Origin: Brachybacterium sacelli
GTDB lineage: Bacteria; Actinomycetota; Actinomycetes; Actinomycetales; Dermabacteraceae
Direction of reading: 5' to 3'
Assembly (NCBI RefSeq): GCF_017876545.1
Contig: NZ_JAGIOD010000002.1
Location: 930,001-994,000, forward strand
DNA: 64,000 nucleotides
Part shown: positions 43,384-51,053 of the stretch, in pieces
Layout of the letters: each line of letters opens with the position of its first letter
Numbering within the stretch: position 1 is the stretch's first letter
Position numbers and translations under genes: made by a program
Notes under the pieces: model-generated
Databases searched by the model: none
What the model was told of the DNA's origin: nothing
Seen by the model: only the letters and a program-made list of their open reading frames with translations

Positions 43384-43704
43384 TCAGGCGGTGCCTGCGA
43401 GGTTGAGACCGACGACGCCGCCGATCACGACGACGATGCCGAGGAACTTCTTCCAGGTGAGCTTCTGGGAGAGGAAGAGCGCGCCGACGATGACGATCCC
43501 GACGCCAGCGAGCGAGGTCCAGAGGGCGTAGCCGACGCCGACATCGAACGTCAGGAGGGCGAGGCTGAGGAAGAAGGTGGCGATCGCGCCGCTGATGAGG
43601 GTGGCGATTGTCCACCAGAGGTGCTTGAATCCGTTGGCCTTGCCAGCCGAGATGCCGACGGCGACCTCGAAGACGACGGCAACGGCGAGGTAGAGCCAGC
43701 TCAT
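43384..43704 (-). CDS. Small multidrug resistance (SMR) transporter, short subunit
   Basis: 106 residues, the standard SMR size. The essential glutamate is in V-V-F-E-V-A-V-G (about residue 13), followed by V-G-V-G-Y-A-L-W-T-S-L-A-G-V-G at the third helix. Its start overlaps the deaminase stop by four bases. Different tails on the two SMR proteins suit a paired transporter. Confidence 0.9.
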   Translation of the reverse strand: MSWLYLAVAVVFEVAVGISAGKANGFKHLWWTIATLISGAIATFFLSLALLTFDVGVGYALWTSLAGVGIVIVGALFLSQKLTWKKFLGIVVVIGGVVGLNLAGTA

Positions 43705-44228
43705 GATGATGTTCCTTTCGATACGGCGCCCGGCCCCGCGACTGCGTGACCGGAAAGATGCAAGTGGAGGTAGTGGGTGAATGGGTCGGTGCCGCGAGGA
43801 ACCGGTAGTGGCCGGAACAGCTCGGCACGCTTGGCGTCGGTGATGCCGAGCGCGGGATAGCTCGATCGATAGTCGAAGCCGAAGTCTGCGACCTCGTCCC
43901 GGTTGACGGCCACATCAATGGTGTCGATGCCGTGGTCGATCGCGTACTGATAGCACAGGCCGCACGGCTCGCCGGTCGCCAGCAGGATGCAGCCGGCGAG
44001 GGTGTCGAGGCCGTGCCGGGTCATGGCGTCGCGCATGGCGACGACCTCGGCGTGCGACATCGGGTCTCCGGTCTCGGCCACCCGGTTCACGCCGAACCCG
44101 GACATCGCCTCACCCGCGGCGTTCACCACGACGCCGACGAACGGGAGCCCTCCCGCGTCGACATGCTCGGCGCAGGCATCCACCGCCTGCACCATCACCG
44201 ACGTGAGCCCGGCAGCGTCGGCGCTCAC
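43701..44228 (-). CDS. Cytidine/deoxycytidylate-type deaminase family protein
   Basis: 175 residues. Zinc-binding and catalytic motifs are complete: S-H-A-E-V-V-A-M (His and proton-shuttling Glu) and T-G-E-P-C-G-L-C-Y (cysteine pair). The pattern suits guanine- or nucleoside-type deaminases. The substrate is unclear; the link with SMR exporters suggests a small nitrogenous compound, but this is inference. It overlaps both neighbours by four bases (ATGA). Confidence 0.8.
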   Translation of the reverse strand: MSADAAGLTSVMVQAVDACAEHVDAGGLPFVGVVVNAAGEAMSGFGVNRVAETGDPMSHAEVVAMRDAMTRHGLDTLAGCILLATGEPCGLCYQYAIDHGIDTIDVAVNRDEVADFGFDYRSSYPALGITDAKRAELFRPLPVPRGTDPFTHYLHLHLSGHAVAGPGAVSKGTSS

Positions 44229-44848
44229 GACTGCCCCAGGGCGGAGGCGGCCTTACGCTCGGTGAGGTCGTCGATGACCTTCTTCAGCCGGGTCGCGGAC
44301 GGCACCCCGAGCAGCACCTGACCCTCGACCACGATGCCGGGCACCGAGTCGATCCCGACCGTGTTCACCGCGTAGGCCTGATCGGCGCGCTGCCGCTGAC
44401 GGCGCTCGTCGCTGTTCAGTGCCTCCTCGACCTCGGCTCGGTCGAGGCCGACTGAGGTGGCCACGTCGACCATGACCTCGTTGAGGCCGATGTTGCGATC
44501 CTGCTGGAAGAACGCGGAGAACATCGCCTCCGTGTACACCTCAGCAAGACCGCGCTCCTGCGCGAGCTGGAGCACCATGAACGCTTTCTCGGTACGTGGC
44601 TGCGGCGAGATCGAGGGCAGCGTCATCGGCACGCCAACGCGGTCGGACATCGGATACACCGACTGTTTCCACACACGCGGCAGGTACTCGTCCTCCGGCC
44701 TGAGCGTGGGCACCGAGTCGGGGCGCAGTTCGAACGGGCGGATCGTCACCTCCACATCCCGGTCGCGCTTCAGCTCCTCGATCGCCGGCTCCACCAGGAA
44801 GCAGAACGGGCAGACGTAGTCCACGAACACGTCGATCTGGGTCGTCAT
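44225..44848 (-). CDS. DsbA-family (FrnE-like) thiol oxidoreductase
   Basis: 207 residues from ATG with a GAGAGG site. It has a thioredoxin fold with an inserted helical domain. The active site C-P-F-C is in D-Y-V-C-P-F-C-F-L, and the cis-proline loop is S-V-P-G-I-V-V. No signal peptide, so it is cytoplasmic like FrnE/2-hydroxychromene isomerase-type proteins, tied to oxidative and electrophile stress. It heads the four-gene stress and efflux unit, with a probable MarR operator just upstream. Confidence 0.87.
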   Translation of the reverse strand: MTTQIDVFVDYVCPFCFLVEPAIEELKRDRDVEVTIRPFELRPDSVPTLRPEDEYLPRVWKQSVYPMSDRVGVPMTLPSISPQPRTEKAFMVLQLAQERGLAEVYTEAMFSAFFQQDRNIGLNEVMVDVATSVGLDRAEVEEALNSDERRQRQRADQAYAVNTVGIDSVPGIVVEGQVLLGVPSATRLKKVIDDLTERKAASALGQS

Positions 44849-44868
44849 AGGGATCATCCTCTCTCGTA

Positions 44869-44889
44869 TAGGTGTGTGTACATGCACTA
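44869..44889 (-). promoter_or_regulatory. Putative MarR operator before the stress/efflux unit
   Basis: TAGTGCATGTACACACACC reads toward the gene at 44848. Nearly the same sequence overlaps the marR start at 45397-45418, so one regulator probably controls both. Confidence 0.6.
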
Positions 44890-44931
44890 AATGGGGTAAA
44901 GAAATACGCTCACAGCATGGTGCCGTGAGCG

Positions 44932-45411
44932 TCACAGGGTTACGAGTGCGCCCACCTCCTTGATCGCTCCGGCGATGGCGCCGGCGTCGAGGTGGGGGAA
45001 GTGCTTCGCAGGGTTGCTCAGCAGGTCATGCACGCGCGCCTCGTAGGGGTCGCGGACTTCGCGCAGCAGTGCCTCGCCCGGCTCGTCGATCACGGCGTAG
45101 ACGCCCCGGCCGTCGTCCTGGCACACGTCGCGACGTGCAAGACCCTTGGCTTCCAGCCGGCTCACCAGTCGCGTGGTCGAGGTCGAGGTCAGCCCGACAC
45201 GCTGCGCGAGAACAGCGATGCGCAGCTCCTTGTCAGAGGCCTGGCTCAGCAAGGTCAGGGCACGGTATTCGGTGAGCCCGGTCCGGTAAGTGTCTGCCAG
45301 CCATTTGTCCAGGCTCGCATCCACGGCCGAGGCGAACGCCGCCACCCGCGACCAGGACTGGCTCGCGCCACTCGTGAGAGCGGAGCCGGAGACCTGTAGG
45401 TGTGTGTGCAT
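44932..45411 (-). CDS. MarR-family transcriptional regulator
   Basis: 159 residues from ATG, which lies inside its own putative operator. The winged helix is clear: L-T-E-Y-R-A-L-T-L-L-S-Q-A, R-I-A-V-L-A-Q-R-V-G-L-T-S-T-S-T-T-R-L-V-S-R-L-E-A-K-G-L and the wing D-G-R-G-V-Y-A. One cysteine (D-V-C-Q-D) near the wing could sense oxidants or electrophiles, which fits the FrnE-like and SMR genes downstream. Confidence 0.88.
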   Translation of the reverse strand: MHTHLQVSGSALTSGASQSWSRVAAFASAVDASLDKWLADTYRTGLTEYRALTLLSQASDKELRIAVLAQRVGLTSTSTTRLVSRLEAKGLARRDVCQDDGRGVYAVIDEPGEALLREVRDPYEARVHDLLSNPAKHFPHLDAGAIAGAIKEVGALVTL

Positions 45412-45418
45412 GCATCTA
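45397..45418 (-). promoter_or_regulatory. Putative MarR autoregulatory operator
   Basis: TAGATGCATGCACACACACC on the minus strand, overlapping the start codon. Its twin lies at 44869-44889; the two differ at only a few positions. Confidence 0.6.
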
Positions 45419-45700
45419 CTGTACCAAATCGCCTTGCCGTGTCAAACGCCATCACCATAGATGGTGTGGATGCGGTGCCGTAGCGCCATATAGAGGAAAG
45501 CGCACCGTAGGGACGCGAAAGTAGTTGCGTCTAGATCGGCTTGATTCCAGGTTTCATCACTCTACTCGCCACCTGTCGGCCCTCTCGACATCGCTGTGCT
45601 GGGCGGCGCGGTGGCTGGCACTACGGGCGGGGGCAAACCCTGCCTGCTGGAGCGCGAAACTGAGCCCAGTGATCGACTCGACTTGAGTCGCACGACCCAA

Positions 45701-45722
45701 TCGTGCGAGAATCATCGCACGA
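45701..45722. promoter_or_regulatory. ArsR-type operator
   Basis: TCGTGCGA (45701-45708) and TCGCACGA (45715-45722) are perfect 8-bp inverted arms around GAATCA, 35 bp before the ArsR-type start. Partial arms flank it (CGCACGAC at about 45689 and TGTGCGAC at about 45727), so more than one dimer may bind. Confidence 0.65.
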
Positions 45723-45756
45723 ACAATGTGCGACTATTTTCGAACGATTGGATCCG

Positions 45757-46104
45757 ATGGTGCCCCCACGCAGCTACGAACACCCTGACCCTGACGAGAT
45801 CGTGATCCCGCGCGTGCTATTCGCCCTCAGTGAGCCATTGCGGCTGAACATGGTGCGGATGCTCGCCGAGCGGGGTGAGGTGGACAGTATCGATCTCGGC
45901 CCCGACCTGCCACGCTCCACCCTCACCCATCACACCAGCCTGCTGCGTGAGTCGGGCGTGGTGTTCGTCCGCGGCGAGGGACGCAAGTGCATGATCAAGC
46001 TGCGTACCGACGATCTTGAGCAGCGGTTTCCCGGCCTGTTGAACACGGTGCTCTCTAGCTACGAACACGCCGTGTCTGAGACTGAGGATGAGGACGAGGC
46101 ATGA
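45757..46104 (+). CDS. ArsR-family transcriptional repressor
   Basis: 115 residues from ATG. The winged helix reads I-P-R-V-L-F-A-L-S-E-P-L-R-L-N-M-V-R-M-L-A then P-R-S-T-L-T-H-H-T-S-L-L-R-E-S-G-V-V. No clear metal-binding cysteine pair is present, so the inducer is probably organic rather than a metal. It overlaps the efflux gene by four bases and likely represses both through the inverted repeat at 45701. Confidence 0.87.
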   Translation: MVPPRSYEHPDPDEIVIPRVLFALSEPLRLNMVRMLAERGEVDSIDLGPDLPRSTLTHHTSLLRESGVVFVRGEGRKCMIKLRTDDLEQRFPGLLNTVLSSYEHAVSETEDEDEA

Positions 46105-46901
46105 TCCGCAAGGTTTGGCCCTTGGTGGTCGCCGCGGTCGCGCTCGGGATCGACGCCTACGTCCTGGCAGGGATCTTGCCGCAGATCGCGGACTCTCTGG
46201 CGACCACGGTGGCAATGATTGGCCTGGGCGTCACCGCATTCACCGCCGCCTACGCGGTCGCCGGGCCGTTGTTGTCCGGGCGGCTCGCTCGGGGTAGCAC
46301 CGCGCGAGCACTCCTGCTTGCGCTTGGCGTGTTCAACCTCGGCAACCTGATCACCACGATTGCACCAGGTGTTGAGGTGTTCCTCGCCGCACGAGTGATC
46401 GCCGGCGCGGGGGCAGGCATCCTCACCGCGGTTGCGACCGCCACTGCTGCCGCGATGGTCTCCGACCAGGAGCGTGGTCGTGCGATGGCCATGGTGACGT
46501 TCGGGCTCTCCACCGGCACCGTCGCAGGTGTGCCACTCGGGATGCTCATCGGCCAGAGCGCCGGTTGGCGCTGGACGATGGGGCTCGTCGTCCTCATCGG
46601 GGTGCTAAGCATGGCTGCACTCGCCGTGCGTGCCCGCACGCTCCCGCGACTCGACGCAGCGGCCAGCGAACCCGCATTCCGGGTACTGCGAGTCGGCAAG
46701 ACCAGCGTCGGCATCGTCGCAGCGTTCCTACTCGGAGTGGCGAGTCTGGGCCTTTACACGTATCTGCTCCCCATGGCCGAATCAGTAGGCCTGGCTGATT
46801 GGGGCTTCGCGCTCGTGTGGGCGTGGGGCATCGGCGGGGTCACCGGCTCAACGCTCGTCGGCAAGAGGCCGGATTCCCTGGGCTCTCACACGCTCGGCTG
46901 A
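46101..46901 (+). pseudogene. MFS drug-efflux transporter, C-terminally truncated
   Basis: 266 residues with about eight membrane helices; DHA1-type transporters have 12 in about 390 residues. The N-terminal half is good: G-I-D-A-Y-V-L-A-G-I-L-P-Q-I, A-R-G-S-T-A-R and A-A-R-V-I-A-G-A-G-A-G. Around residue 255 (T-G-S-T-L-V-G-K) homology appears to stop and a short tail, R-P-D-S-L-G-S-H-T-L-G, leads to the stop. The breakpoint near 46868 is the right edge of the imported island. Function is doubtful. Confidence 0.75.
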
Positions 46902-46921
46902 GCGTCCCGCCATGTTGCCTC

Positions 46922-46930
46922 CTCGCCCAC
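46922..46930 (+). promoter_or_regulatory. Start-associated element, variant TCGCCCACT
   Basis: TCGCCCACTGGACCC, 47 bp before the gene at 46978. It is the first backbone sequence after the truncated transporter. Confidence 0.5.
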
Positions 46931-46977
46931 TGGACCCATGACGCCGGAGAAGCCGGCGCATCGGGAAGGAGCAAGCG

Positions 46978-47301
46978 ATGACGACCACCAGCGTCAGCAC
47001 GGCCCCGGTGGCCGCGCGACCGTCACGAGGCGCAGCGACCTACGGGCAAGTCCGCACCGATGCGATCGACGTCAGCCTCGACGGCGCCTTCGCTGGCGAC
47101 CAGATCCCGCCGGGGCACTTCGGCATCGTGGTGAGGAACCACGGAGGGGTCCAGACCTACTACTTCCGGGGATCCTTCGGCGATCTCAACGCGCAGATCG
47201 TCGCGCGCACGCAACACGCGAGCGGCCAGACCCGGCACTACATCGGCGGCAGCATCGACGGCGGTTCGCTCGTTCCGATGGCCCGCGCGGTCGCCGCCTG
47301 A
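46978..47301 (+). CDS. Hypothetical protein
   Basis: 107 residues from ATG with GAAGGAGC upstream. Compact and beta-rich: H-F-G-I-V-V-R-N-H-G-G-V-Q-T-Y-Y-F-R-G-S-F-G-D-L-N-A-Q-I and R-H-Y-I-G-G-S-I-D-G-G-S. It has no membrane segment or cysteines and no recognised family. First gene of a rightward stretch. Confidence 0.6.
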   Translation: MTTTSVSTAPVAARPSRGAATYGQVRTDAIDVSLDGAFAGDQIPPGHFGIVVRNHGGVQTYYFRGSFGDLNAQIVARTQHASGQTRHYIGGSIDGGSLVPMARAVAA

Positions 47302-47439
47302 ACCATGTCGGAGGCGGGTTCACCGCCGGTCGCAGCGAGGGCCACTTTCGTGTCCGACCGATTTCGAATTGCGTCACTGGGCTCGGCACTGGGCGCCGAG
47401 CCGCACAACTGTGAAGGCATAGAACAAAGGAGCCCCGCC

Positions 47440-47907
47440 ATGGCCGACCGTGCACCCCGCCGAACGCCGTCCCTCACCGTCCCGCGCCTCCCCTACGACT
47501 GGATGAGCTCGTCCCTGGACCAGATCCACGAGCAGGAGTTTCCAACCGACCAGGAGGGCCAGATCTACGATCGGTACCTGCACGAGACAGGCTACGAGGG
47601 ATACCTCGTAGATCCCCGAAGTGGGGGCCTCCTGTCCTATGAGGAGGCTGACCTCGGAGCCCTCTCGTCCAGCGTCAGCGTTCTGGCCACCACCGCCGAC
47701 TCGATCACGTTCGATCTCACGTACCACGACTGGACCACCACCGATCAGCCACTGGAGTACCGCACCTACAGCATCAAGAACTGCCTGCTGCTACCGCAGG
47801 AGCTCGCCCACTTCATGCAACAGGTCCGCAGCCAGTGCGACGCCAGGTACACCGTGCCGCTGCCCGGCAGTGGATACACCTTGCTCGGTTATGGGCACCA
47901 GGACTGA
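47440..47907 (+). CDS. Hypothetical acidic protein
   Basis: 155 residues from ATG (AAAGGAG site), 138 bp after the previous gene. Contains L-P-Y-D-W-M-S-S-S-L-D-Q-I-H-E-Q-E-F and Y-L-V-D-P-R-S-G-G-L-L-S-Y-E-E-A-D-L. No family recognised and no start-associated element of its own, so it may be read through from 46978. A strong hairpin follows the stop. Confidence 0.6.
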   Translation: MADRAPRRTPSLTVPRLPYDWMSSSLDQIHEQEFPTDQEGQIYDRYLHETGYEGYLVDPRSGGLLSYEEADLGALSSSVSVLATTADSITFDLTYHDWTTTDQPLEYRTYSIKNCLLLPQELAHFMQQVRSQCDARYTVPLPGSGYTLLGYGHQD

Positions 47908-47911
47908 GCCG

Positions 47912-47935
47912 CCGCATCCACCCGCGTGGATGCGG
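47912..47935 (+). terminator. Hairpin after the gene at 47907
   Basis: CCGCATCCAC and GTGGATGCGG form a perfect 10-bp stem around a 4-base loop, beginning 5 bp after the stop. No T-tract, as is common in high-GC actinomycetes. The remaining gap to 48250 shows no gene; it holds the start-associated element at 48204. Confidence 0.65.
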
Positions 47936-48203
47936 GCACGCCTAGGCGACGTAGGACGTCGTGGGGTCCGTCCCGGCGCTTCGCGGCACTTCCCGTCTCG
48001 AGGTAGCGACTGGGGCGAACGCTGACGAAGCTCTCGGTCCGGCGGCACACAGCTCGCTACGGGAAGCAGAGGAAAGCGAGAACGGGTGCCGTTCTGCAGC
48101 GAGTCGCGAGCGGTGGGGCCTGATGAGCGTGTTTGCAAGCTCGAGGAGCCTCACCGCGTCTAGGGAAGTTAGCGCGGGATGCGCGTCCTGCGAGCATCGC
48201 CAG

Positions 48204-48212
48204 TCGCCCACT
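48204..48212 (+). promoter_or_regulatory. Start-associated element, variant TCGCCCACT
   Basis: TCGCCCACTGGGTCG then GTGAAG, 37 bp before the gene at 48250. Confidence 0.5.
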
Positions 48213-48249
48213 GGGTCGGTGAAGGCACCGACGCAAGGAGGGACCGACG

Positions 48250-48501
48250 ATGACCACCCACCTGAAGATCACCACCGTCTTCAAAGGCGAGCGCACGGAG
48301 ACTCGGGGGAGCGACTGGCCGGGCTGGGACCTGGAGGCCGCGGCGTCGGTGATGCGCGCGCAGCACCGGGTGGACGGTGGAGGACTGGTCTACGACCTCC
48401 CGGTGGGCGGCAGACATCGCGAGGCCGGGATCGTGCGCGTAGTCCACGAGTGGTCCGACTCGGAGCGCGTCGTTGATGACGCATCGGTGGCCGTCTCGTG
48501 A
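48250..48501 (+). CDS. Hypothetical small protein
   Basis: 83 residues from ATG after AAGGAGGG. It contains L-K-I-T-T-V-F-K-G-E-R-T-E-T-R-G and I-V-R-V-V-H-E-W-S-D-S-E-R-V. No cysteines, no membrane segment. Its stop overlaps the GTG of the STAS-like gene, so the two are coupled. Confidence 0.6.
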   Translation: MTTHLKITTVFKGERTETRGSDWPGWDLEAAASVMRAQHRVDGGGLVYDLPVGGRHREAGIVRVVHEWSDSERVVDDASVAVS

Positions 48502-48845
48502 GCGCCATCGAGGTCGACTCTGGAATCCAGGTTCTGGCGACGTCCGTCGTCACGATGCCGCGCCTATCGGGATCGCGAGAGACCGCGCGGTGCCTCGCGG
48601 CCGGTGGTCCAATCGACGCGGCGCTCATCGACTGCTCGGCGATGGAGGCATCGTCGCTGTCGGTGGCGCAGGAGCTGATCCACCAGCTCGTCGATCTCCG
48701 CGGCGCACGGTGGGTCCAACTGATCGAACCCACGGCCTTCTGGAGTGGACGAGTGCGGAGCCAGATGGAGCAGCGTGGCATGCCCGATACGTTGAGCATC
48801 GTCCCGCGCACGTTCCCCGAGCGCTGGAGCCTGGCGGCGAGCTGA
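48498..48845 (+). CDS. STAS-like domain protein
   Basis: 115 residues from GTG. The arrangement of a beta strand, D-A-A-L-I-D-C-S-A-M-E-A-S-S-L-S-V-A-Q-E-L-I, then V-Q-L-I-E-P resembles a STAS fold, where the serine after the D-C-S strand could be a phosphorylation site as in anti-anti-sigma factors. No kinase or phosphatase partner is in view. The call is by resemblance only. Confidence 0.45.
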   Translation: MSAIEVDSGIQVLATSVVTMPRLSGSRETARCLAAGGPIDAALIDCSAMEASSLSVAQELIHQLVDLRGARWVQLIEPTAFWSGRVRSQMEQRGMPDTLSIVPRTFPERWSLAAS

Positions 48846-48915
48846 CCTCGGTCCCCGGATTCTGGGCTATGGACAGAGCTACAGGGGCCGCCCGATCCGG
48901 AGGCAGGCTGCTCGG

Positions 48916-49524
48916 CTACCTTCGGGTTCGCCTCGACGTGGTCCGGCTCGGGTGGGGGTCTGGTCGAAGGTCGTGGCAGCTGAGGAGCCAGTGGACCCAG
49001 GTGGGGCCTCGTCCGAGTGCATGGGAGAGGGCGGCCATCGGAACGCCGTCATCGACCAGCGCACGGCATGCCTCAGCCAGGACTCGCCCTTCCTCCCCAC
49101 GGACGTGGCGCGCTCCTGCGCGGGCACGGGGTGCTTGCGGGCAGGCCTCGTACAGTCCGCGGATCTCTGCGAGCTCGTCGTCGGTGGGCGCGCGCCGGCG
49201 GGACAGGCGGGGGTATCGGGTCGCGGGGGCGCGCTGGGCGGCCTCGAGAGCGGTCCGGATGGCCTGGCGTGAGCACTCGAGTGCTCGAGCGATCTGATCG
49301 AGAGTCTGTCCGTCCTTGCGGCGCCTGAGGACCTCGTCGACGTCGGCGACCGGCTGCTGGCCCCAGCGGCGGTAGGTGATGTCGTGGCGGGCAGTGGTGA
49401 GGCGACGGACGTGACCGCCGGTGATGCCGTAGCTCGCGCCGATCTGCTCCCAGCCCTCTCCAGCTTCGTAGCGCGCGGCAGCGTCCCCGGCGATCTGGTC
49501 TCGCTGGGCGGGGGTCAGATTCAT
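48916..49524 (-). CDS. Helix-turn-helix repeat protein
   Basis: 202 residues from ATG with GGAGAG. Successive helix-turn-helix units: W-E-Q-I-G-A-S-Y-G-I-T-G-G-H-V-R-R-L, L-D-Q-I-A-R-A-L-E-C-S-R-Q-A-I-R-T-A-L and V-P-M-A-A-L-S-H-A-L-G-R-G-P-T-W-V-H. The tail is basic (R-T-T-S-R-R-T-R-R). Like the C-terminus of the protein at 40721 it seems to be a chain of small DNA-binding units. It is transcribed leftward; nothing in the upstream 155 bp (49525-49680) looks like the start-associated element. Confidence 0.6.
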   Translation of the reverse strand: MNLTPAQRDQIAGDAAARYEAGEGWEQIGASYGITGGHVRRLTTARHDITYRRWGQQPVADVDEVLRRRKDGQTLDQIARALECSRQAIRTALEAAQRAPATRYPRLSRRRAPTDDELAEIRGLYEACPQAPRARAGARHVRGEEGRVLAEACRALVDDGVPMAALSHALGRGPTWVHWLLSCHDLRPDPHPSRTTSRRTRR

Positions 49525-49680
49525 ATCAGGCTCTCCACCGTTCGGATTCGGATCCCCGTCCGGCGTGCGCGGACTGGGGTTTGTCAGGGCGTACTGTGCC
49601 AGCCCACGGCTCCGGGGTCTTCGAGCCGGAGCTAGGCCGAGAGACTGTGCGCTCGGTGCCCCGTGGGCAATTGTTGGGGG

Positions 49681-49878
49681 TCAGCGGGCCTGGCTCGCGG
49701 CGACGAGAGCGGCGCGGGCGATGTCGGTGCAGACTCGTCGACATTCGCTGCACTCGTCGAACTGCTCGGGTTCGTGGTACCCGCTGTGGCAGGTCCAACC
49801 CGCTGTGTTGAGCACCCGTGCGGCAGCTTCGAGTTTGGCGACAGGGGGCTTCTGAGCGGTAGCAGGAAAGTCAATCAT
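49681..49878 (-). CDS. Small cysteine-rich protein
   Basis: 65 residues from ATG at 49878, inside the previous stop region (8-bp overlap). It has W-T-C-H-S-G-Y-H ... D-E-C-S-E-C-R-R-V-C, a likely zinc-binding cluster of cysteines and histidines. Second gene of a two-gene unit. Function unknown. Confidence 0.6.
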   Translation of the reverse strand: MIDFPATAQKPPVAKLEAAARVLNTAGWTCHSGYHEPEQFDECSECRRVCTDIARAALVAASQAR

Positions 49879-50173
49879 CGTCACCCTCCGCCCAGGTCTT
49901 CTCGAACGCGCCTGCCGTATCGAGGGCGTCCATGACCTCGCTGAGGGACCAACCAATGCTATGCCGCTCTAGCACCTCGAGCAGGTCCTGGTGCAGGTTG
50001 TTCATCGCTGCTCCTTGTCGGTGAAGCTCAACGTTACAGGCGCTCATCAGGGCGGCGTGGGCGAGGTCCCAGTCCTCGTCGGTGGTGTCGCGGCCGAGGA
50101 GACGGGCGATCCCATCAGCGGCAGCCTCGAGTCGTGCGTCTGCTCCTGTGGTGGTGGTGAACTTGTCGGCCAT
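49871..50173 (-). CDS. Hypothetical small protein
   Basis: 100 residues from ATG after CAGGAGGAG. Helical: R-L-E-A-A-A-D-G-I-A-R-L-L-G and D-E-D-W-D-L-A-H-A-A-L-M-S-A-C-N-V-E-L, with an acidic end (A-E-G-D-D-D). No family recognised. It is the leftward first gene from the second 290-bp duplicated region. Confidence 0.6.
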   Translation of the reverse strand: MADKFTTTTGADARLEAAADGIARLLGRDTTDEDWDLAHAALMSACNVELHRQGAAMNNLHQDLLEVLERHSIGWSLSEVMDALDTAGAFEKTWAEGDDD

Positions 50174-50200
50174 GGCTCCTCCTGTGGTCATCGCTAACGC

Positions 50201-50210
50201 AGTGGGCGGA
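50201..50210 (-). promoter_or_regulatory. Start-associated CCGCCCACT element
   Basis: TCCGCCCACTGCG, 27 bp before the gene at 50173. With the copy at 50633 it flanks the duplicated segment, each pointing outward. Confidence 0.6.
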
Positions 50211-50265
50211 TATCTGTCACCACGGGACGGCTCGGCGTGAAGACGCGGCGTTGATGGGGGCGGAC

Positions 50266-50555
50266 CCCGCTGCTCCACCCCCGTTCCCCGCGATCCCGAC
50301 GCGAAGCGAGCAGTGTTCGTGCTGGTCGGACCGTGAATACCCTCATTCCCTACATCCCACCGGGCAATAGGACACGTATAGGGGATGTGTGAACAGATCC
50401 CCTTAACACACACACCACTTTCTCTATAAGAGATAGGTGTGGTGTGTAAGGGATGGGGGTATCTGGGGCCTGACCCGCAGGTTCGATGGGTGGAGCGCGT
50501 ACGGGCCGGGGTGGGGCGACCCGTCGAAGATGCCCAAGAACCGTCCATGGCCTGC
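50266..50555. repeat. 290-bp duplicated sequence, copy 2 (inverted relative to copy 1)
   Basis: The partner of 17374-17663, about 33 kb away. Its central palindrome is better preserved here: ACACACACACCACTTTCTC and GAGATAGGTGTGGTGTGT around a TATAA core (50403-50448). No gene is visible between 50174 and 50687. The mismatches are scattered rather than clustered, as expected for an old but maintained duplication. Confidence 0.8.
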
Positions 50556-50632
50556 ACGGATGCCCTAGTTCGCGATGGGTGGGGGAGTGTCGGGATCCGC
50601 CGGCGAGCCGCCCCGTCCCGCGGAGAGGCTCT

Positions 50633-50642
50633 CCCGCCCACT
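50633..50642 (+). promoter_or_regulatory. Start-associated CCCGCCCACT element
   Basis: CCCGCCCACTTCCAGTTC then GTGACG, 45 bp before the gene at 50688. Confidence 0.6.
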
Positions 50643-50687
50643 TCCAGTTCGTGACGGGAGGGGCCCGTCGGTGAGGAGCAGGTTCCG

Positions 50688-51053
50688 ATGCGAACGATCC
50701 ACCGTGACGTCTCCGCCGTCTCCAGGACCCTTGGCATCGGCCGGGCCGACCTGGCAGGCACCCGCAACGCCCAGGGAGAGATCGCCCTGTTCCTCGTCAC
50801 CGGGGGAGCCCCGATCGCTCCGTTGACGATTCCCGTCAGGGCCTTCGGTCTCGCCATGGGGGATGACTGCATCGCCGTGCGTGACTACGGCGAGCACCGG
50901 GGACTGTCCCGGATCCTCGAGGCCGCTGGCATCGCGCAGATGGTCTCGCACGACCACGCCGGCGGCACCCTGGTGGCCGTCATGTGCGTTGCCGGATGCC
51001 TGCTGGCGAAGATCCCTGCAGCCCAGCGGCCCGAGCTCACGGCGGCCGCGTGA
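50688..51053 (+). CDS. Hypothetical protein upstream of NERD protein
   Basis: 121 residues from ATG. Two cysteines (D-D-C and C-V-A-G-C) and a beta-rich middle: I-A-L-F-L-V-T-G-G-A-P-I-A-P-L-T-I-P-V-R-A-F-G. The N-terminus (I-H-R-D-V-S-A-V-S-R-T-L-G-I-G-R-A-D-L) could be a small helical DNA-binding region. No family recognised. Stop overlaps the next GTG. Confidence 0.6.
   Translation: MRTIHRDVSAVSRTLGIGRADLAGTRNAQGEIALFLVTGGAPIAPLTIPVRAFGLAMGDDCIAVRDYGEHRGLSRILEAAGIAQMVSHDHAGGTLVAVMCVAGCLLAKIPAAQRPELTAAA

Noticed and set aside
49871-50872. Upstream extension of the 100-residue gene through the duplicated region (333 codons)
   Set aside because: The extension crosses the palindrome and the start-associated element; the ATG at 50173 has a good ribosome site and the correct spacing to that element.
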